A program made the position numbers and the translations under genes. From Elizabethkingia bruuniana (GTDB taxonomy: Bacteria > Bacteroidota > Bacteroidia > Flavobacteriales > Weeksellaceae): a stretch of DNA of 64,000 nt. The DNA is taken from assembly GCF_002024805.1 (NCBI RefSeq), contig NZ_CP014337.1:620001-684000 (forward strand). The letters run 5' to 3'. Below are positions 43,279-52,695 of the stretch, piece after piece (the stretch's first letter is position 1; the number at the start of each line of letters is the position of its first letter). The notes below the pieces were generated by a model. The model worked only from the letters and a program-made list of their open reading frames with translations. It did not search any database and was not told the DNA's origin.

Positions 43279-44121
43279 CTATTTCAGGATTCCCCTTATT
43301 TTATTAGCTTTCAGAATTAATTCCTCCAGATATTCATAATTTTCCTTCTCCAGTGCAGATTTAAATTTTCTCAACTGGGAGATATGCTCGTTGAGAACAT
43401 CCAAAACATTCTCTTTATTTTGCCTGAAAATAGGCACCCACATTTCCGGATGCGATTTTGCCAGACGTACTGTGCTCGAAAAACCGGAACTGGCCAGCTG
43501 AAAAATAGTGTCTTCTTCTTTTTCTTTTTCAAGAACCGTATTGGCAAGCGCATACGAAGTAATGTGTGATATATGGCTAATATAAGCAGTGTGTATATCA
43601 TGATCTTCAGAATTCATATACAATAAATTCATTTCCAAAGCATCATACACTCTTTGTACAAGTTCTACGGCATCCTCTGCAGATTCTTCCTGATTACAGA
43701 TTACTGCAGCTCTTCCGGTAAAAGCATCGGCCATTGCAGCAGCCGGGCCACTATTTTCGGTTCCCCACATAGGGTGAGTTGCTACATACCTGAAACGGTT
43801 CGGGTGATTTTTAATAGCCTTTACAATTCCGTCTTTAGTAGAACCTACATCCATTATTGTCTGCTTATCATTTAGCAGATCCAGTATATTAGGAAGGATT
43901 ATTCGGGCTGCATCTACAGGAATAGCAACAATAATCAGATCAGCATTTTTCACACCTTCTTCAAAAGGTAGATAATCATCTATAATTCCTAAAGACTTAG
44001 CTTCCTTTAGATGTTCTTCATTCTTGTCAATTCCAATAATTTTTGAGGCAAGCCCTTTTTGTTTTAATTTCAGGGCCATCGATCCGCCGATAAGCCCGGT
44101 TCCAATAATACTGATATTCAT
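43279..44121 (-). CDS. tyrA: Prephenate dehydrogenase
   Basis: A 280-residue NAD(P)-dependent enzyme of tyrosine synthesis. The Rossmann motif is ISIIGTGLIGGSMALKL; conserved VAIPVDAA, MDVGSTKDGIV, RYVATHPMWGTENSGP (the HPM and GxE substrate motif) and HDIHTAYISHISHITSYAL follow. No chorismate mutase or ACT domain is present. It appears to be alone, not in an aro operon. Confidence 0.92.
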   Translation of the reverse strand: MNISIIGTGLIGGSMALKLKQKGLASKIIGIDKNEEHLKEAKSLGIIDDYLPFEEGVKNADLIIVAIPVDAARIILPNILDLLNDKQTIMDVGSTKDGIVKAIKNHPNRFRYVATHPMWGTENSGPAAAMADAFTGRAAVICNQEESAEDAVELVQRVYDALEMNLLYMNSEDHDIHTAYISHISHITSYALANTVLEKEKEEDTIFQLASSGFSSTVRLAKSHPEMWVPIFRQNKENVLDVLNEHISQLRKFKSALEKENYEYLEELILKANKIRGILK

Positions 44122-44151
44122 GATTCTGTTTTCTTTACTATACTAAAAAAG

Positions 44152-44178
44152 AAACCCTGTCTTATAAGGACAGGGTTC
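44152..44178 (-). terminator. Terminator between nnr and tyrA
   Basis: On the minus strand AACCCTGTC pairs with GACAGGGTT, followed by TCTTTTTTAG. It ends the transcript of the nnr gene, 164 bases after its stop; the bases in between (44179-44341) hold no gene that I can see. Confidence 0.75.
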
Positions 44179-44341
44179 ACTAATATTTTGACATATCATT
44201 CTTGTCCTAATGGTCATTAAGATTAGAATAATAATATGCGTTGTTCATTTTCACGAGGCTAAATTAGAAATTAAGGATGAGGTGACAAAATTTTTTATTC
44301 AAAAAATATTAGTTCCTTTTAAAATTTGTGTGGAGTCAATT

Positions 44342-45850
44342 CTATTTGGTAAGGTCACAATAAGCAGCACTTATAAAATTTGAGATATCAGAAGCAACCA
44401 GAGAATGCGGATGTATTTTTTCTGTTGCGAGATCTCCGGCTAATCCATGTAAATAGGTACCTAGAAGGCAAGCTTCGTGGGATGAATAACCTTGCCCTAA
44501 AAGTGAAACAAGTATTCCCGAAAGTGTATCTCCGGAACCTGCAGTTGCCATTCCCCAATTACCTGTAGAGTTGAAATAGCAATTGCCATCGGATAATATA
44601 CTGGCAGTGTAAGCTCCTTTTATTAAGATATTGATTTCATATTTTACGGTGATAGCTCTTACCTTTTCAATTTTTTCAAAGTCATCCTTCCAATCACCAA
44701 TCAGTCGCTGTAGCTCTTTTGGATGTGGTGTTAGGATGGAGTCTTTTGGAATATGTATGAATGGATTCTCGTATTTGGATAAAAGATTAAGAGCATCCGC
44801 ATCAATAACAAATGCCGTGTTAGGATTGTTTATAAGGCATTTCAGGACTGTTGTGCCTGTTTCATTATGTTGTCCTATTCCCATTCCGATAGCTACGGCC
44901 TGATAGCCAGAAATCTCTGGAATAGTAGCCAGATACTCCTCTTCGGAATCTGTAAGACACATGGCTTCGGTTATGCTGTTTTGTACAATAGTATAGCCAC
45001 ATTTCGGAACGTATACAGTGACCAATCCGCTTCCTGTTTTTAAAGCAGCTTTTGCACTTAATATAGGAGCCCCAATTTTACCAAGACTTCCGCCAATCAC
45101 CAGGATATGACCGAAGCTTCCCTTATGTGAAAATTTGGAAACAGGTTTTAATAATGCCTGAATCTTATTTTTTTCTGTAAAGTAATAAGATGATGTGAAG
45201 CTATTTCTGGTTGTTTCATCAAGATCTATTTTTACAATAGAAAAATCTTTTAAAAACTGATATGATGAGGGAAATAGAAAACCTAATTTAGGGATCTCGA
45301 AAGTAAAAACATGTTCGACTCTAAGGCATGGATAGTTTTCTTCCATAGGATGATCTGCGATAAAGCCTGATGGAAGATCAATAGAAAATATATGTTGAGG
45401 CAAAGAACTTTCAATTTGTCGAAAAATAAGATTCCATTCTGAATTCAGTGGAGAATGCAGCCCATTGCCGAAAATAGCATCAATAACGATGCTTCCTTGT
45501 GGAATTTCAAGAAGACTGTTTTCGTTGAATAATATAACATTTAAACCTGTGTTTTTCAGACGCTTCTGATTCTCAATATTGCTATCCGAGTAAGTGTTTG
45601 ATTGAAGAAGAAACACTGTAATATTGAAATTTTTCCGACGTAAAATTCTGGCTATTGCAAGCCCGTCCCCACCATTATTTCCTTTTCCGCAGAATATACT
45701 AAACGAGAGCCGCAGACCTTTTGCTTTATGTAAAATGGCATCTGTAACTGCTTCAGAGGCACGTTCCATTAGCTGCCATGAAGAAATATTCTGAATTGCA
45801 ATAGTTTCCTGATCCAGAAGCTTAATTTGGTCGGAGTTTAGGATTTTCAT
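44342..45850 (-). CDS. nnr: Bifunctional NAD(P)HX epimerase/dehydratase
   Basis: A 502-residue metabolite-repair enzyme that recovers NAD(P)H from its hydrated forms. The N-terminal epimerase domain (residues 1-215, YjeF N) has IFCGKGNNGGDGLAIARIL and IDAIFGNGLHSPL. The C-terminal ADP-dependent dehydratase (about 225-500) has GSFGHILVIGGSLGKIGAPILSAKAALKTGSGLVTVYVP, VIDADALNLL, LTPHPKELQRLIG and NWGMATAGSGDTLSGILVSLLGQG. Single-gene unit. Confidence 0.95.
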   Translation of the reverse strand: MKILNSDQIKLLDQETIAIQNISSWQLMERASEAVTDAILHKAKGLRLSFSIFCGKGNNGGDGLAIARILRRKNFNITVFLLQSNTYSDSNIENQKRLKNTGLNVILFNENSLLEIPQGSIVIDAIFGNGLHSPLNSEWNLIFRQIESSLPQHIFSIDLPSGFIADHPMEENYPCLRVEHVFTFEIPKLGFLFPSSYQFLKDFSIVKIDLDETTRNSFTSSYYFTEKNKIQALLKPVSKFSHKGSFGHILVIGGSLGKIGAPILSAKAALKTGSGLVTVYVPKCGYTIVQNSITEAMCLTDSEEEYLATIPEISGYQAVAIGMGIGQHNETGTTVLKCLINNPNTAFVIDADALNLLSKYENPFIHIPKDSILTPHPKELQRLIGDWKDDFEKIEKVRAITVKYEINILIKGAYTASILSDGNCYFNSTGNWGMATAGSGDTLSGILVSLLGQGYSSHEACLLGTYLHGLAGDLATEKIHPHSLVASDISNFISAAYCDLTK

Positions 45851-45997
45851 AATCTAAAGGTAAGGATTACCTAAAGTAAATCAAATTTTTAATCCAATAA
45901 AGCCCAGATGATCTTTATGTAATTGATAGCAGAATTAAGTCTGAATACTTTGATTTTGCTCTGTGTTTCTACTATGCAGGTTCCTAAATTGAAGAAC

Positions 45998-46029
45998 CTT
46001 GTGAAGTTTAATATTTAGTCTTCACAAGG
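45998..46029. other. Unassigned intergenic hairpin
   Basis: CCTTGTGAAG and CTTCACAAGG form a perfect 10-bp stem over a 12-base A/T loop, 19 bases left of which nothing coding occurs. There is no T-run. It sits in the 231-base gap between nnr and the 122-aa gene, beside a separate terminator. Confidence 0.5.
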
Positions 46030-46047
46030 CTGAATATTATAAATAAA

Positions 46048-46076
46048 AATGACCGGAAGAAATTCCGGTCATTTGT
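46048..46076 (-). terminator. Terminator of the tsaE-ald-122aa operon
   Basis: AATGACCGGAA pairs with TTCCGGTCATT (11 bp, GAAA loop); the minus strand continues TTTATTTATAA. Located 7 bases after the 122-aa gene. Confidence 0.85.
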
Positions 46077-46082
46077 TTATTG

Positions 46083-46451
46083 TTAATTTATCTTTTTGAT
46101 GTTGATAAACTGAGCATTTTCTTTGCACTTTTCATACTGTACCTCATATACAGGTTTTTTGGAAGGGTAGAAAAGCAAATACTTTGGACAAGGTTGCTTT
46201 TGAGCTTCACTTCTGTCAAAGTCGATTTTTCCTTTGCTTACAATACTGTCCTTTAGGAATTTTTCATTCAGGTTCAATGCCTTTAGTTCTTGCTGGAAAT
46301 CCGGAGAAAGAACAAAATCTTTTGTAAGGGTTTCGGCGACTACGCGGTCATTTGGAAAATAAGAACAACTGGTTCCTTTTTGGTTTAGAATAAAGAATAC
46401 AATGATGATGCCCGGAATAAGGCCTATTAAATAAAATCTGAATCTCCGCAT
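46083..46451 (-). CDS. Membrane-anchored protein of unknown function
   Basis: A 122-residue protein with one N-terminal membrane helix (residues 6-24, FYLIGLIPGIIIVFFILN) followed by a periplasmic domain with four Cys (KGTSCSYFPNDRV, QKQPCPKYLLFY, YEKCKENAQF). FPNDRVVAETLTK and GKIDFDRSEAQKQPCP recall a small Flavobacteria family often annotated as DUF4258. It begins directly after the ald stop codon, so it is co-transcribed with ald. Function unknown. Confidence 0.65.
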   Translation of the reverse strand: MRRFRFYLIGLIPGIIIVFFILNQKGTSCSYFPNDRVVAETLTKDFVLSPDFQQELKALNLNEKFLKDSIVSKGKIDFDRSEAQKQPCPKYLLFYPSKKPVYEVQYEKCKENAQFINIKKIN

Positions 46452-47642
46452 TTAGAAAATTAAAAGGTTGATATCGTGGTACTGCATTCCGAATTTGTTT
46501 GCAATAGCCTGCTTCGTAAGTCTGCCTTTGTACATGTAAAGGCTCTGCTTCATTTCACTATTTTTTACCAGAACATTTTCGAAGCCGCCTTCCTGATCGA
46601 AATCCAGTAAGTAGCTTAAGAAGAAATTGCTTATAGCTTTTGTCGTTGTTCTGGACATACGGGAGGTAAGGTTAGGCAATCCGCAATGGATAACACCGTG
46701 CTTTATAAAGGTAGGCTTGGAAAGAGTGGTAAGTTCTGATGTTTCGACACTTTTGCCATTGTCTACAGTAACATCTATGATTACGCTGCCCTTTTTCATA
46801 TGCATTACCATATCCTCGGTAACGATAGGGAACATGTTAAGCCTTGGTAACGCACCGATTACAACATCTGCACGTCTCAGGCTCTTTTTTAATTCTTTTG
46901 GATCGATAATAGAAGTAGGTACCCTGCTGTCTACCATCACATTTAGCCTTCTTAGTTTGGATAAAGAATTATCGAATACTTTTACGCTGGCACCTAATCC
47001 AATAGCTGCTTTTGTGGCATATTCACCTACAATTCCAGCACCCACAATTACAACTTCTGTAGGTCTTACTCCTGTAATTCCACCAAGCATTTGCCCGTTG
47101 GTCTGTGCAAGAAGCTCGGAAGAGTAAAGAATAGAAACAGTACCTGCAATTTCTCCGATAAGACGCACAAGAGAATACTGCTTGTACTCATCCATAATAT
47201 ATTCGAATGCAATCGCATTGATTTTCTTTTCAGATAATTTTTTGAAGTATTCTTTGGAGCTCAGGTTGATCTGTAATGCAGAAATAATGTAAGAACAAGG
47301 CTTAAGGAATTCTATCTCTTCCAGTGTTGGCGGATTGATTTTCAGAATAATATTCTGATTAAACACTTCCTGAGTGTCTGTTGTCATTTCTGCACCAGCC
47401 TCAGAGTATTGCAAATCGGTAAAAAAAGAACCTTCTCCTGCACCATTTTCCATAATAATGCGGTGGCCGGCCTGTACTAATACCTGCACTGCATCTGGAG
47501 TAAGACAAAGTCTTTTTTCGTCAAGACATGTTTCTTTCGGAATTCCGATGCTGAACTTTTTTTCCTTTCGTACAATTTCTAATTTCTCTTCCTTGGGAAT
47601 GAGTTCTTTTTCTGTGAAAGGTGTAAAAATTGTTGTACCCAT
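46452..47642 (-). CDS. ald: Alanine dehydrogenase
   Basis: A 396-residue NAD-dependent enzyme converting alanine to pyruvate and ammonia. After a ~30-residue extension unusual for the family, the core begins FSIGIPKETCLDEKRLCLTPDAV; GHRIIMENGAGEGSFF, NGQMLGGITGVRPTEVVIVGAGIVGEYATKAAIGLGASV (Rossmann motif) and VIIDVTVDNGKSVETSELTT follow. The family also includes the alpha subunit of proton-translocating transhydrogenase; absence of a beta subunit gene nearby favours alanine dehydrogenase. 39 bases behind tsaE. Confidence 0.8.
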   Translation of the reverse strand: MGTTIFTPFTEKELIPKEEKLEIVRKEKKFSIGIPKETCLDEKRLCLTPDAVQVLVQAGHRIIMENGAGEGSFFTDLQYSEAGAEMTTDTQEVFNQNIILKINPPTLEEIEFLKPCSYIISALQINLSSKEYFKKLSEKKINAIAFEYIMDEYKQYSLVRLIGEIAGTVSILYSSELLAQTNGQMLGGITGVRPTEVVIVGAGIVGEYATKAAIGLGASVKVFDNSLSKLRRLNVMVDSRVPTSIIDPKELKKSLRRADVVIGALPRLNMFPIVTEDMVMHMKKGSVIIDVTVDNGKSVETSELTTLSKPTFIKHGVIHCGLPNLTSRMSRTTTKAISNFFLSYLLDFDQEGGFENVLVKNSEMKQSLYMYKGRLTKQAIANKFGMQYHDINLLIF

Positions 47643-47681
47643 TTTCTAACTTTTATATCAATCCTTATAACAAAGATAGGA

Positions 47682-48092
47682 CTATTTAAATTTTATTGTT
47701 CTTGTGTTATCAGAATTTGTGATTTCCATTTCGTGGTGTGGCAGATCAGAAATTTCATCCTGAAATATCTCAGGCCATTCAATAATACTAAGGAAGGCAT
47801 TGTCCAAATAATCTTCGATGCCAATGTCGTATACCTCTTCCAGGTTGCGAAGCCTGTACAGGTCAAAATGAAAGATTTTGCCTTTTGGACTCTCATATTC
47901 ATTTACAATAGAGTAAGTGGGTGAGGTAACTTCGTCGTTACTTCCCAGAGATTTTACAAGCTGTTGTGTAAAGGTCGTCTTTCCTGCTCCAAGATTACCC
48001 TTCAGGAACAAGATATTATGCTTCAGATGCTGCTTGATTTTCTCAGCAACTTCCTGCCATTGTTCTATGGAAGAAATTTCAATTTCCAGCAT
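47682..48092 (-). CDS. tsaE: tRNA threonylcarbamoyladenosine ATPase TsaE
   Basis: A 136-residue protein. The Walker A motif is LKGNLGAGKTTFTQQLVKSLG; EVTSPTYSIVNEY, HFDLYRLRNLEEVYDIGIEDYL and IIEWPEIF are the other conserved parts. Together with TsaB and TsaD it makes t6A37 in tRNAs reading ANN codons. It opens a minus-strand operon with ald and the 122-aa gene. Confidence 0.95.
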   Translation of the reverse strand: MLEIEISSIEQWQEVAEKIKQHLKHNILFLKGNLGAGKTTFTQQLVKSLGSNDEVTSPTYSIVNEYESPKGKIFHFDLYRLRNLEEVYDIGIEDYLDNAFLSIIEWPEIFQDEISDLPHHEMEITNSDNTRTIKFK

Positions 48093-48141
48093 TTTTTATT
48101 CTTTAATCCTGCAAATTTGTATTTTTTAATGTTACAAAACA

Positions 48142-48178
48142 AAAAAGCCGGGTAAATTATTTACCCGGCTTTTATCAT
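48142..48178 (-). terminator. Terminator of porX transcript
   Basis: AAAAGCCGGGTAAA pairs with TTTACCCGGCTTTT across a short ATTA loop; the minus strand ends in a T-run. It separates porX from tsaE. Confidence 0.88.
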
Positions 48179-48235
48179 TTTGGCTGTAAAGGTGTTTGTT
48201 TACAGTATGTTTCGGTATTTTAAATTTTGTCTTGT

Positions 48236-49780
48236 TTATTTCGGTTCCAAAATAGCAATCGGAATAATTACTTCTTCCAGAGAAATTCCACCATGCTGAT
48301 AGGTGTCTCTGTAATAGTTAACAAAATGGTTGTAATTCTTAGGATAAGCTAAGAAAGTATTGTTCTTGGCAAAAATATATTTGGAACTAAGATTTCCTTT
48401 TGGTAAGAATAGTTTCTCCGGGAAATCTATTGCCCATACATCTTTGTCTTCGTATGTTAAGCTTTTTCCGGTCTTGTAACGGATGTTGGTGGAAGTCTCA
48501 CGATCCCCAATTACTTTGCTTGGTTTCTTTACATAAATAGTACCATGGTCCGTTGTAATTACCAGTTTGAACTTGTTCTCCGCAGCAAGTCGGATAATCT
48601 TCATCAGAGAAGAGTTCTCGAACCAGTGCTCGGTTAGTGAACGGAAAGTTTTATCATCACGAATAAGCTGGTCAACAATAACATTGTCTGTTTTAGCATG
48701 AGAAAGAATATCGATGAAGTTGTAAACAATTACTAAAAGGTCATTGTTTTTATGCTGATTAAAATCCTCGTAGATTTTTCTCTCAAAGTCAGCATTTAAT
48801 ATTTTCAGATACTTCAGGTGCTTACCGGATAATCCTAAACGCTTCATCTGATCTTCCAGGAAGTCTCTCTCATGTTCATTTTTATTTCCTTCTTCATTAT
48901 CATTAAACCAGTATTCAGGGAACCTCTTTTCTATTTCTGAAGGAAGCAGCCCCGCAAAAAATGAATTTCTTGCATATTGCGTTGCTGTCGGCAGAATACT
49001 GAAGTAATAATCTTCCGATGTTTTGTTGTAAAAACGGGTAAACAAAGGCTCTATAACTTTCCACTGATCATAGCGTAGGTTATCTATCATTAGAAGAAGT
49101 ACTTTGTCCTTTTCTATCTCAGGTTTTACTTTCTCTTTAAACAGAGTATGCGACATTAGTGGCTTTTCGTTAGAGTTTAACCAGTCTGCATAGTTGTTCT
49201 CAATAAATTTAGCGAACTGAATATTGGCTTCCTCTTTTTGACTAAGTAAAAGGTCTGAAAACTCATTGTTCAGGACTTTATCGAATTTTATCTCCCAGTT
49301 CAGAATTTTCTTGTAATATTCTGCCCAATCCTGAAAACTGTTCAGGTAAGAAAGTTCCATACTAAGGTTTCTGAATTCCTGCTGATATTCCAATATGGTC
49401 TTTTGTTCCACAAGATCTTCGCTCTGAAGATTCTTTTTTAATGACAGTAAAATCTGATTGGGATTTACCGGTTTTAGGATATAGTCCGAAATCTGGGAAC
49501 CAATAGCCTGCTCCATTAGGTGCTCTTCTTCGCTTTTGGTAACCATTACAATTTTGATAGTGGAGTCTATATTTTTAATCATCGGGATTGCTTCTAATCC
49601 TGAAATCCCCGGCATATTCTCATCGATAAGTACCAGCTGATATTTTTCTTTTTCCAGAATTTCCAGCGCCTCATTTACGTTATTTACCGGAGTCAGCGCA
49701 TAGCCTTTAGCCTCCAGAAATACCATATGAGGTTTTAGTAAATCGATTTCATCATCTACCCATAATATCTTTCCTGACAT
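48236..49780 (-). CDS. porX: PorX, response regulator / phosphodiesterase of the type IX secretion system
   Basis: A 514-residue protein with an N-terminal receiver domain (residues 1-125; phosphoacceptor Asp53 in LVLIDENMPG, Lys in ILKPVNPNQ) and a C-terminal alkaline-phosphatase/PglZ-type domain (from about 205; VLLLMIDNLRYDQW, FSILPTATQYARNSFFAG with catalytic Thr, VITTDHGTIYV). PorX pairs with histidine kinase PorY and the ECF sigma SigP to control type IX secretion genes, and the C-terminal domain hydrolyses (oligo)nucleotides. porY is not nearby. Confidence 0.95.
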   Translation of the reverse strand: MSGKILWVDDEIDLLKPHMVFLEAKGYALTPVNNVNEALEILEKEKYQLVLIDENMPGISGLEAIPMIKNIDSTIKIVMVTKSEEEHLMEQAIGSQISDYILKPVNPNQILLSLKKNLQSEDLVEQKTILEYQQEFRNLSMELSYLNSFQDWAEYYKKILNWEIKFDKVLNNEFSDLLLSQKEEANIQFAKFIENNYADWLNSNEKPLMSHTLFKEKVKPEIEKDKVLLLMIDNLRYDQWKVIEPLFTRFYNKTSEDYYFSILPTATQYARNSFFAGLLPSEIEKRFPEYWFNDNEEGNKNEHERDFLEDQMKRLGLSGKHLKYLKILNADFERKIYEDFNQHKNNDLLVIVYNFIDILSHAKTDNVIVDQLIRDDKTFRSLTEHWFENSSLMKIIRLAAENKFKLVITTDHGTIYVKKPSKVIGDRETSTNIRYKTGKSLTYEDKDVWAIDFPEKLFLPKGNLSSKYIFAKNNTFLAYPKNYNHFVNYYRDTYQHGGISLEEVIIPIAILEPK

Positions 49781-49801
49781 AATTTCTTTTTATTTCTTTT
49801 T

Positions 49802-50245
49802 TTATTCTAATAATCTTCTGTGATAGTTAATCTGTCCAAGGTGGTAGCTGAGGTGTGCTGTAAGATGAGTAAAGAAAAACTCAGTACTCATTTTGCTTTC
49901 GAAAACAACAAGCGGATATTCTTTTTTCAGATCATCCTCATTAAGATTGTTCAGCGTATTCTCTATTACCAGGATGGTATTGTCTATCATCTCTGTTAGT
50001 TGAGTTCTTGGGACATCCTTCAAGGAAAATTCAGCATCTCTGTTTCTTATATAACCTGTTTTACCTGTAATGGCACCGATAAAATGGTTGAGGTTTCCTA
50101 TAAGGTGCAGACACAAATTACCCGCAGAGTTGCTGATATGCTGTGATATTTTCCAGATATTTTCTTCTGACTGATAAGATTCGATCTCAGTTTTCAGCTT
50201 CAGAAGATCTCTTTTGAAAAGTATTTGTAATGTCTCAATCATCAT
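49802..50245 (-). CDS. DinB/YfiT-family metal-binding protein
   Basis: A 147-residue four-helix-bundle protein. The three conserved His are likely in NLCLHLIGNLNHFIGAI, and HLTAHLSYHLGQINYHRRLL. The family includes bacillithiol S-transferases and damage-inducible proteins; these His ligands bind a divalent metal. It lies 21 bases before porX on the same strand and may be co-transcribed. The substrate is unknown. Confidence 0.8.
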   Translation of the reverse strand: MMIETLQILFKRDLLKLKTEIESYQSEENIWKISQHISNSAGNLCLHLIGNLNHFIGAITGKTGYIRNRDAEFSLKDVPRTQLTEMIDNTILVIENTLNNLNEDDLKKEYPLVVFESKMSTEFFFTHLTAHLSYHLGQINYHRRLLE

Positions 50246-50346
50246 AACTTTTTTATGCTCTTCAAAAATACGACCAAAAGTTCTTAATTAATAGCTAAAA
50301 AGACAATTGATTGCGTTAAAAACCGTTAACTCTGTATGGAATTGAC

Positions 50347-50354
50347 TACATTTG
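50347..50354 (+). promoter_or_regulatory. -7 box for HD-domain gene
   Basis: TACATTTG matches TAnnTTTG, 29 bases upstream of the ATG. Confidence 0.45.
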
Positions 50355-50383
50355 TATAGCTTTTTGATGCTAAAATTTTCTGA

Positions 50384-51625
50384 ATGGTTAATAAACTGAA
50401 AATCGTTAATGATCCGGTACACGGATTTATAAAAATCCCTTATGAAATACTTTTTGATGTTATAGAACATCCATATTTTCAGAGGTTGCGCAGAATTTCA
50501 CAAACAGGATTGCTTTCTTTGGTTTATCCTGGTGCTACGCATACCAGATTTCACCATGCACTGGGAGCTACACATGTCATGTTTACAGCTCTGGAAACTT
50601 TGAAGATGAAAGGGACAGAGATCTCTCAGGAAGAAGAAAAAGCAGCTTTACTCGCTATACTTTTGCATGATGTAGGACACGGTCCTTATTCTCATGCATT
50701 GGAATCCGTACTGATGAATGACTGTCATCACGAGCGTTTATCCATTCTTTTAATGGAGAAGCTTAATGAACATTTTAATGGTCAGCTGGATTTGGCAATA
50801 CAGATGTTTCAGGGGAAATACCATCGCAAATTTTTCAATCAACTAGTTTCTTCCCAACTGGATGTGGATCGTTTGGATTATCTGAAGCGGGATAGTTTTT
50901 ATACAGGTGTTACAGAAGGTAATGTAAATACCCAGAGAATTATCTCTATGATGAATGTTCATAAAGACGAACTGGTTATTGATGCAAAAGGGATTTATTC
51001 CATCGAAAATTTCTTAACGGCCAGAATGTTTATGTACTGGCAGGTTTATTTCCATAAGACATCTGCAGTTGCAGAGCACTTACTTATAAAAGTACTGAAA
51101 AGAGCAAAAGAATTGGCTGCGCAGGGTGAAGATCTTATTGCTACAGAAAACCTGAGTTATTTTCTGAAGAAAAATAAATTTGATAAAATGACTGAAGAAG
51201 ATCTCAGACGTTTTACCGAGATGGACGATTCAGACATTATGTTCGGACTTAAAAACTGGCAGAACCATTCGGATTTTGTATTGAGCCATTTATGTAAATC
51301 AATCACTCAAAGACATTTTCCTAAAAATATTATTTCGGAAAAAGCTTTTGACAAAGAGACTGTGGACAAAATTATCCAAAAGACCAATGAGTTCTACGGG
51401 ATAGATAATGCGGAATGGCTGGTAGATCAAATCGAAAGAACTTTGCTGCCATATGATACAAACAAGCAACCAATTTTTCTGAAAAGTAAATCTGAAGATG
51501 TTTTTGCATTAGATAAGTCCGAAAATCAGATATTAACCCAGCATTTAAAGACGTCCAGTACTAAATATATCTTATCTTTTCCGAGAGAAGTTTTACCTGT
51601 TGTAATTCAGGATCTGAAAAGATAA
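50384..51625 (+). CDS. HD-domain phosphohydrolase (dGTPase-like)
   Basis: A 413-residue protein of the SAMHD1/dGTPase-like HD superfamily. [37 protein letters not shown] supplies the first metal His, [16 protein letters not shown] the HD pair, and [19 protein letters not shown] the later Asp. Such enzymes hydrolyse dNTPs or related nucleotides. Located 32 bases upstream of lpxD, but with an intervening -7 box. Function beyond phosphohydrolase is unknown. Confidence 0.88.
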   Translation: MVNKLKIVNDPVHGFIKIPYEILFDVIEHPYFQRLRRISQTGLLSLVYPGATHTRFHHALGATHVMFTALETLKMKGTEISQEEEKAALLAILLHDVGHGPYSHALESVLMNDCHHERLSILLMEKLNEHFNGQLDLAIQMFQGKYHRKFFNQLVSSQLDVDRLDYLKRDSFYTGVTEGNVNTQRIISMMNVHKDELVIDAKGIYSIENFLTARMFMYWQVYFHKTSAVAEHLLIKVLKRAKELAAQGEDLIATENLSYFLKKNKFDKMTEEDLRRFTEMDDSDIMFGLKNWQNHSDFVLSHLCKSITQRHFPKNIISEKAFDKETVDKIIQKTNEFYGIDNAEWLVDQIERTLLPYDTNKQPIFLKSKSEDVFALDKSENQILTQHLKTSSTKYILSFPREVLPVVIQDLKR

Positions 51626-51643
51626 AATTATTCACTTTTTTAG

Positions 51644-51651
51644 TATCTTTG
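51644..51651 (+). promoter_or_regulatory. lpxD promoter -7 box
   Basis: TATCTTTG matches TAnnTTTG and ends 6 bases before the preferred ATG at 51658. The TTG at 51649, an alternative start, lies inside the box and is therefore unlikely. Confidence 0.6.
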
Positions 51652-51657
51652 CAAACT

Positions 51658-52695
51658 ATGGAATTTACTGCAGAGCAAATTGCAAACCTAGTTAAAGGTA
51701 AAGTTATAGGGGATCCTGAGACAAAAGTGTCCGGATTTTCTCAGATCGAGGAGGGTAGGAAAGGCAATCTTTCTTTCCTTGCGAATGCTAAGTATTTATC
51801 CCTGATGGATAATACTGAAGCGTCGGTCGTTATTATTTCGGAAAATCTAATAGATAAAGATAAAAAATATCCGTCTGCCCTTATTGCTGTGGAAGATGGA
51901 TATTTAGCTTTTCAGGTATTGATGAATCTGTATCAGGATTTACAGTCAAAAAAGACAGGAATAGAACAACCTGCCTTTATCAGTGAATCTGCTAAAATAA
52001 TGGATGATGTCTATATCGGAGCATTTACCTATATTTCTCATAAATCTGTTATTGGTGAAGGTTCACAAATCTATCCACAAGTTTATATTGGTAAAAATGT
52101 GAAAATTGGTAAAAACTGTCAGATTGATAGTGGTGCCAGAATTTACGATGACTGTGTAATCGGGGACAATTGTGTGATCCACTCCAATACTGTAATCGGC
52201 GGAGACGGGTTTGGTTTCCAGCCTACAGCAGATGGTTTCAAGAAGATTCCACAATTAGGAAATGTAATTATTGAAGACAATGTAGAAATAGGCGCTGGCT
52301 GTACTATAGACAGAGCTACGATTGGTTCAACAATTATAGGTAAAGGAACGAAGCTTGATAACCTTATTCAGATTGCCCATAACGTGAAATTAGGTGAGAA
52401 TAATGTAATTGCGGCTCAGGCAGGAATTGCAGGCTCAACAACTATCGGACACTGGAATATGATTGGTGGCCAGACAGGGATTGTGGGGCATATTAATATC
52501 GGGAACCAAGTGAAAATCCAAGCACAAAGTGGAGTTAACAGCAGTGTTAGCGATCATGAAGTACTTTACGGATCACCTGCAATTTCAGCAACCGACTTCA
52601 GAAGAAGTTACGTGCACTTCCGTAATTTCCCGAATATCGTACAAAGAATTAATAATTTAGAAAACATAAACTCAAAAGATAGCACTAATGAGTGA
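51658..52695 (+). CDS. lpxD: UDP-3-O-acylglucosamine N-acyltransferase LpxD
   Basis: A 345-residue left-handed beta-helix acyltransferase making UDP-2,3-diacylglucosamine for lipid A. The N-terminal domain ([19 protein letters not shown]) is typical; hexapeptide repeats run from about residue 105 to 310; the catalytic His is in [17 protein letters not shown]. It overlaps lpxC by 8 bases and starts the lpxD-lpxC/fabZ-lpxA operon. A second lpxD-like gene lies at 55652. Confidence 0.95.
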   Translation: MEFTAEQIANLVKGKVIGDPETKVSGFSQIEEGRKGNLSFLANAKYLSLMDNTEASVVIISENLIDKDKKYPSALIAVEDGYLAFQVLMNLYQDLQSKKTGIEQPAFISESAKIMDDVYIGAFTYISHKSVIGEGSQIYPQVYIGKNVKIGKNCQIDSGARIYDDCVIGDNCVIHSNTVIGGDGFGFQPTADGFKKIPQLGNVIIEDNVEIGAGCTIDRATIGSTIIGKGTKLDNLIQIAHNVKLGENNVIAAQAGIAGSTTIGHWNMIGGQTGIVGHINIGNQVKIQAQSGVNSSVSDHEVLYGSPAISATDFRRSYVHFRNFPNIVQRINNLENINSKDSTNE

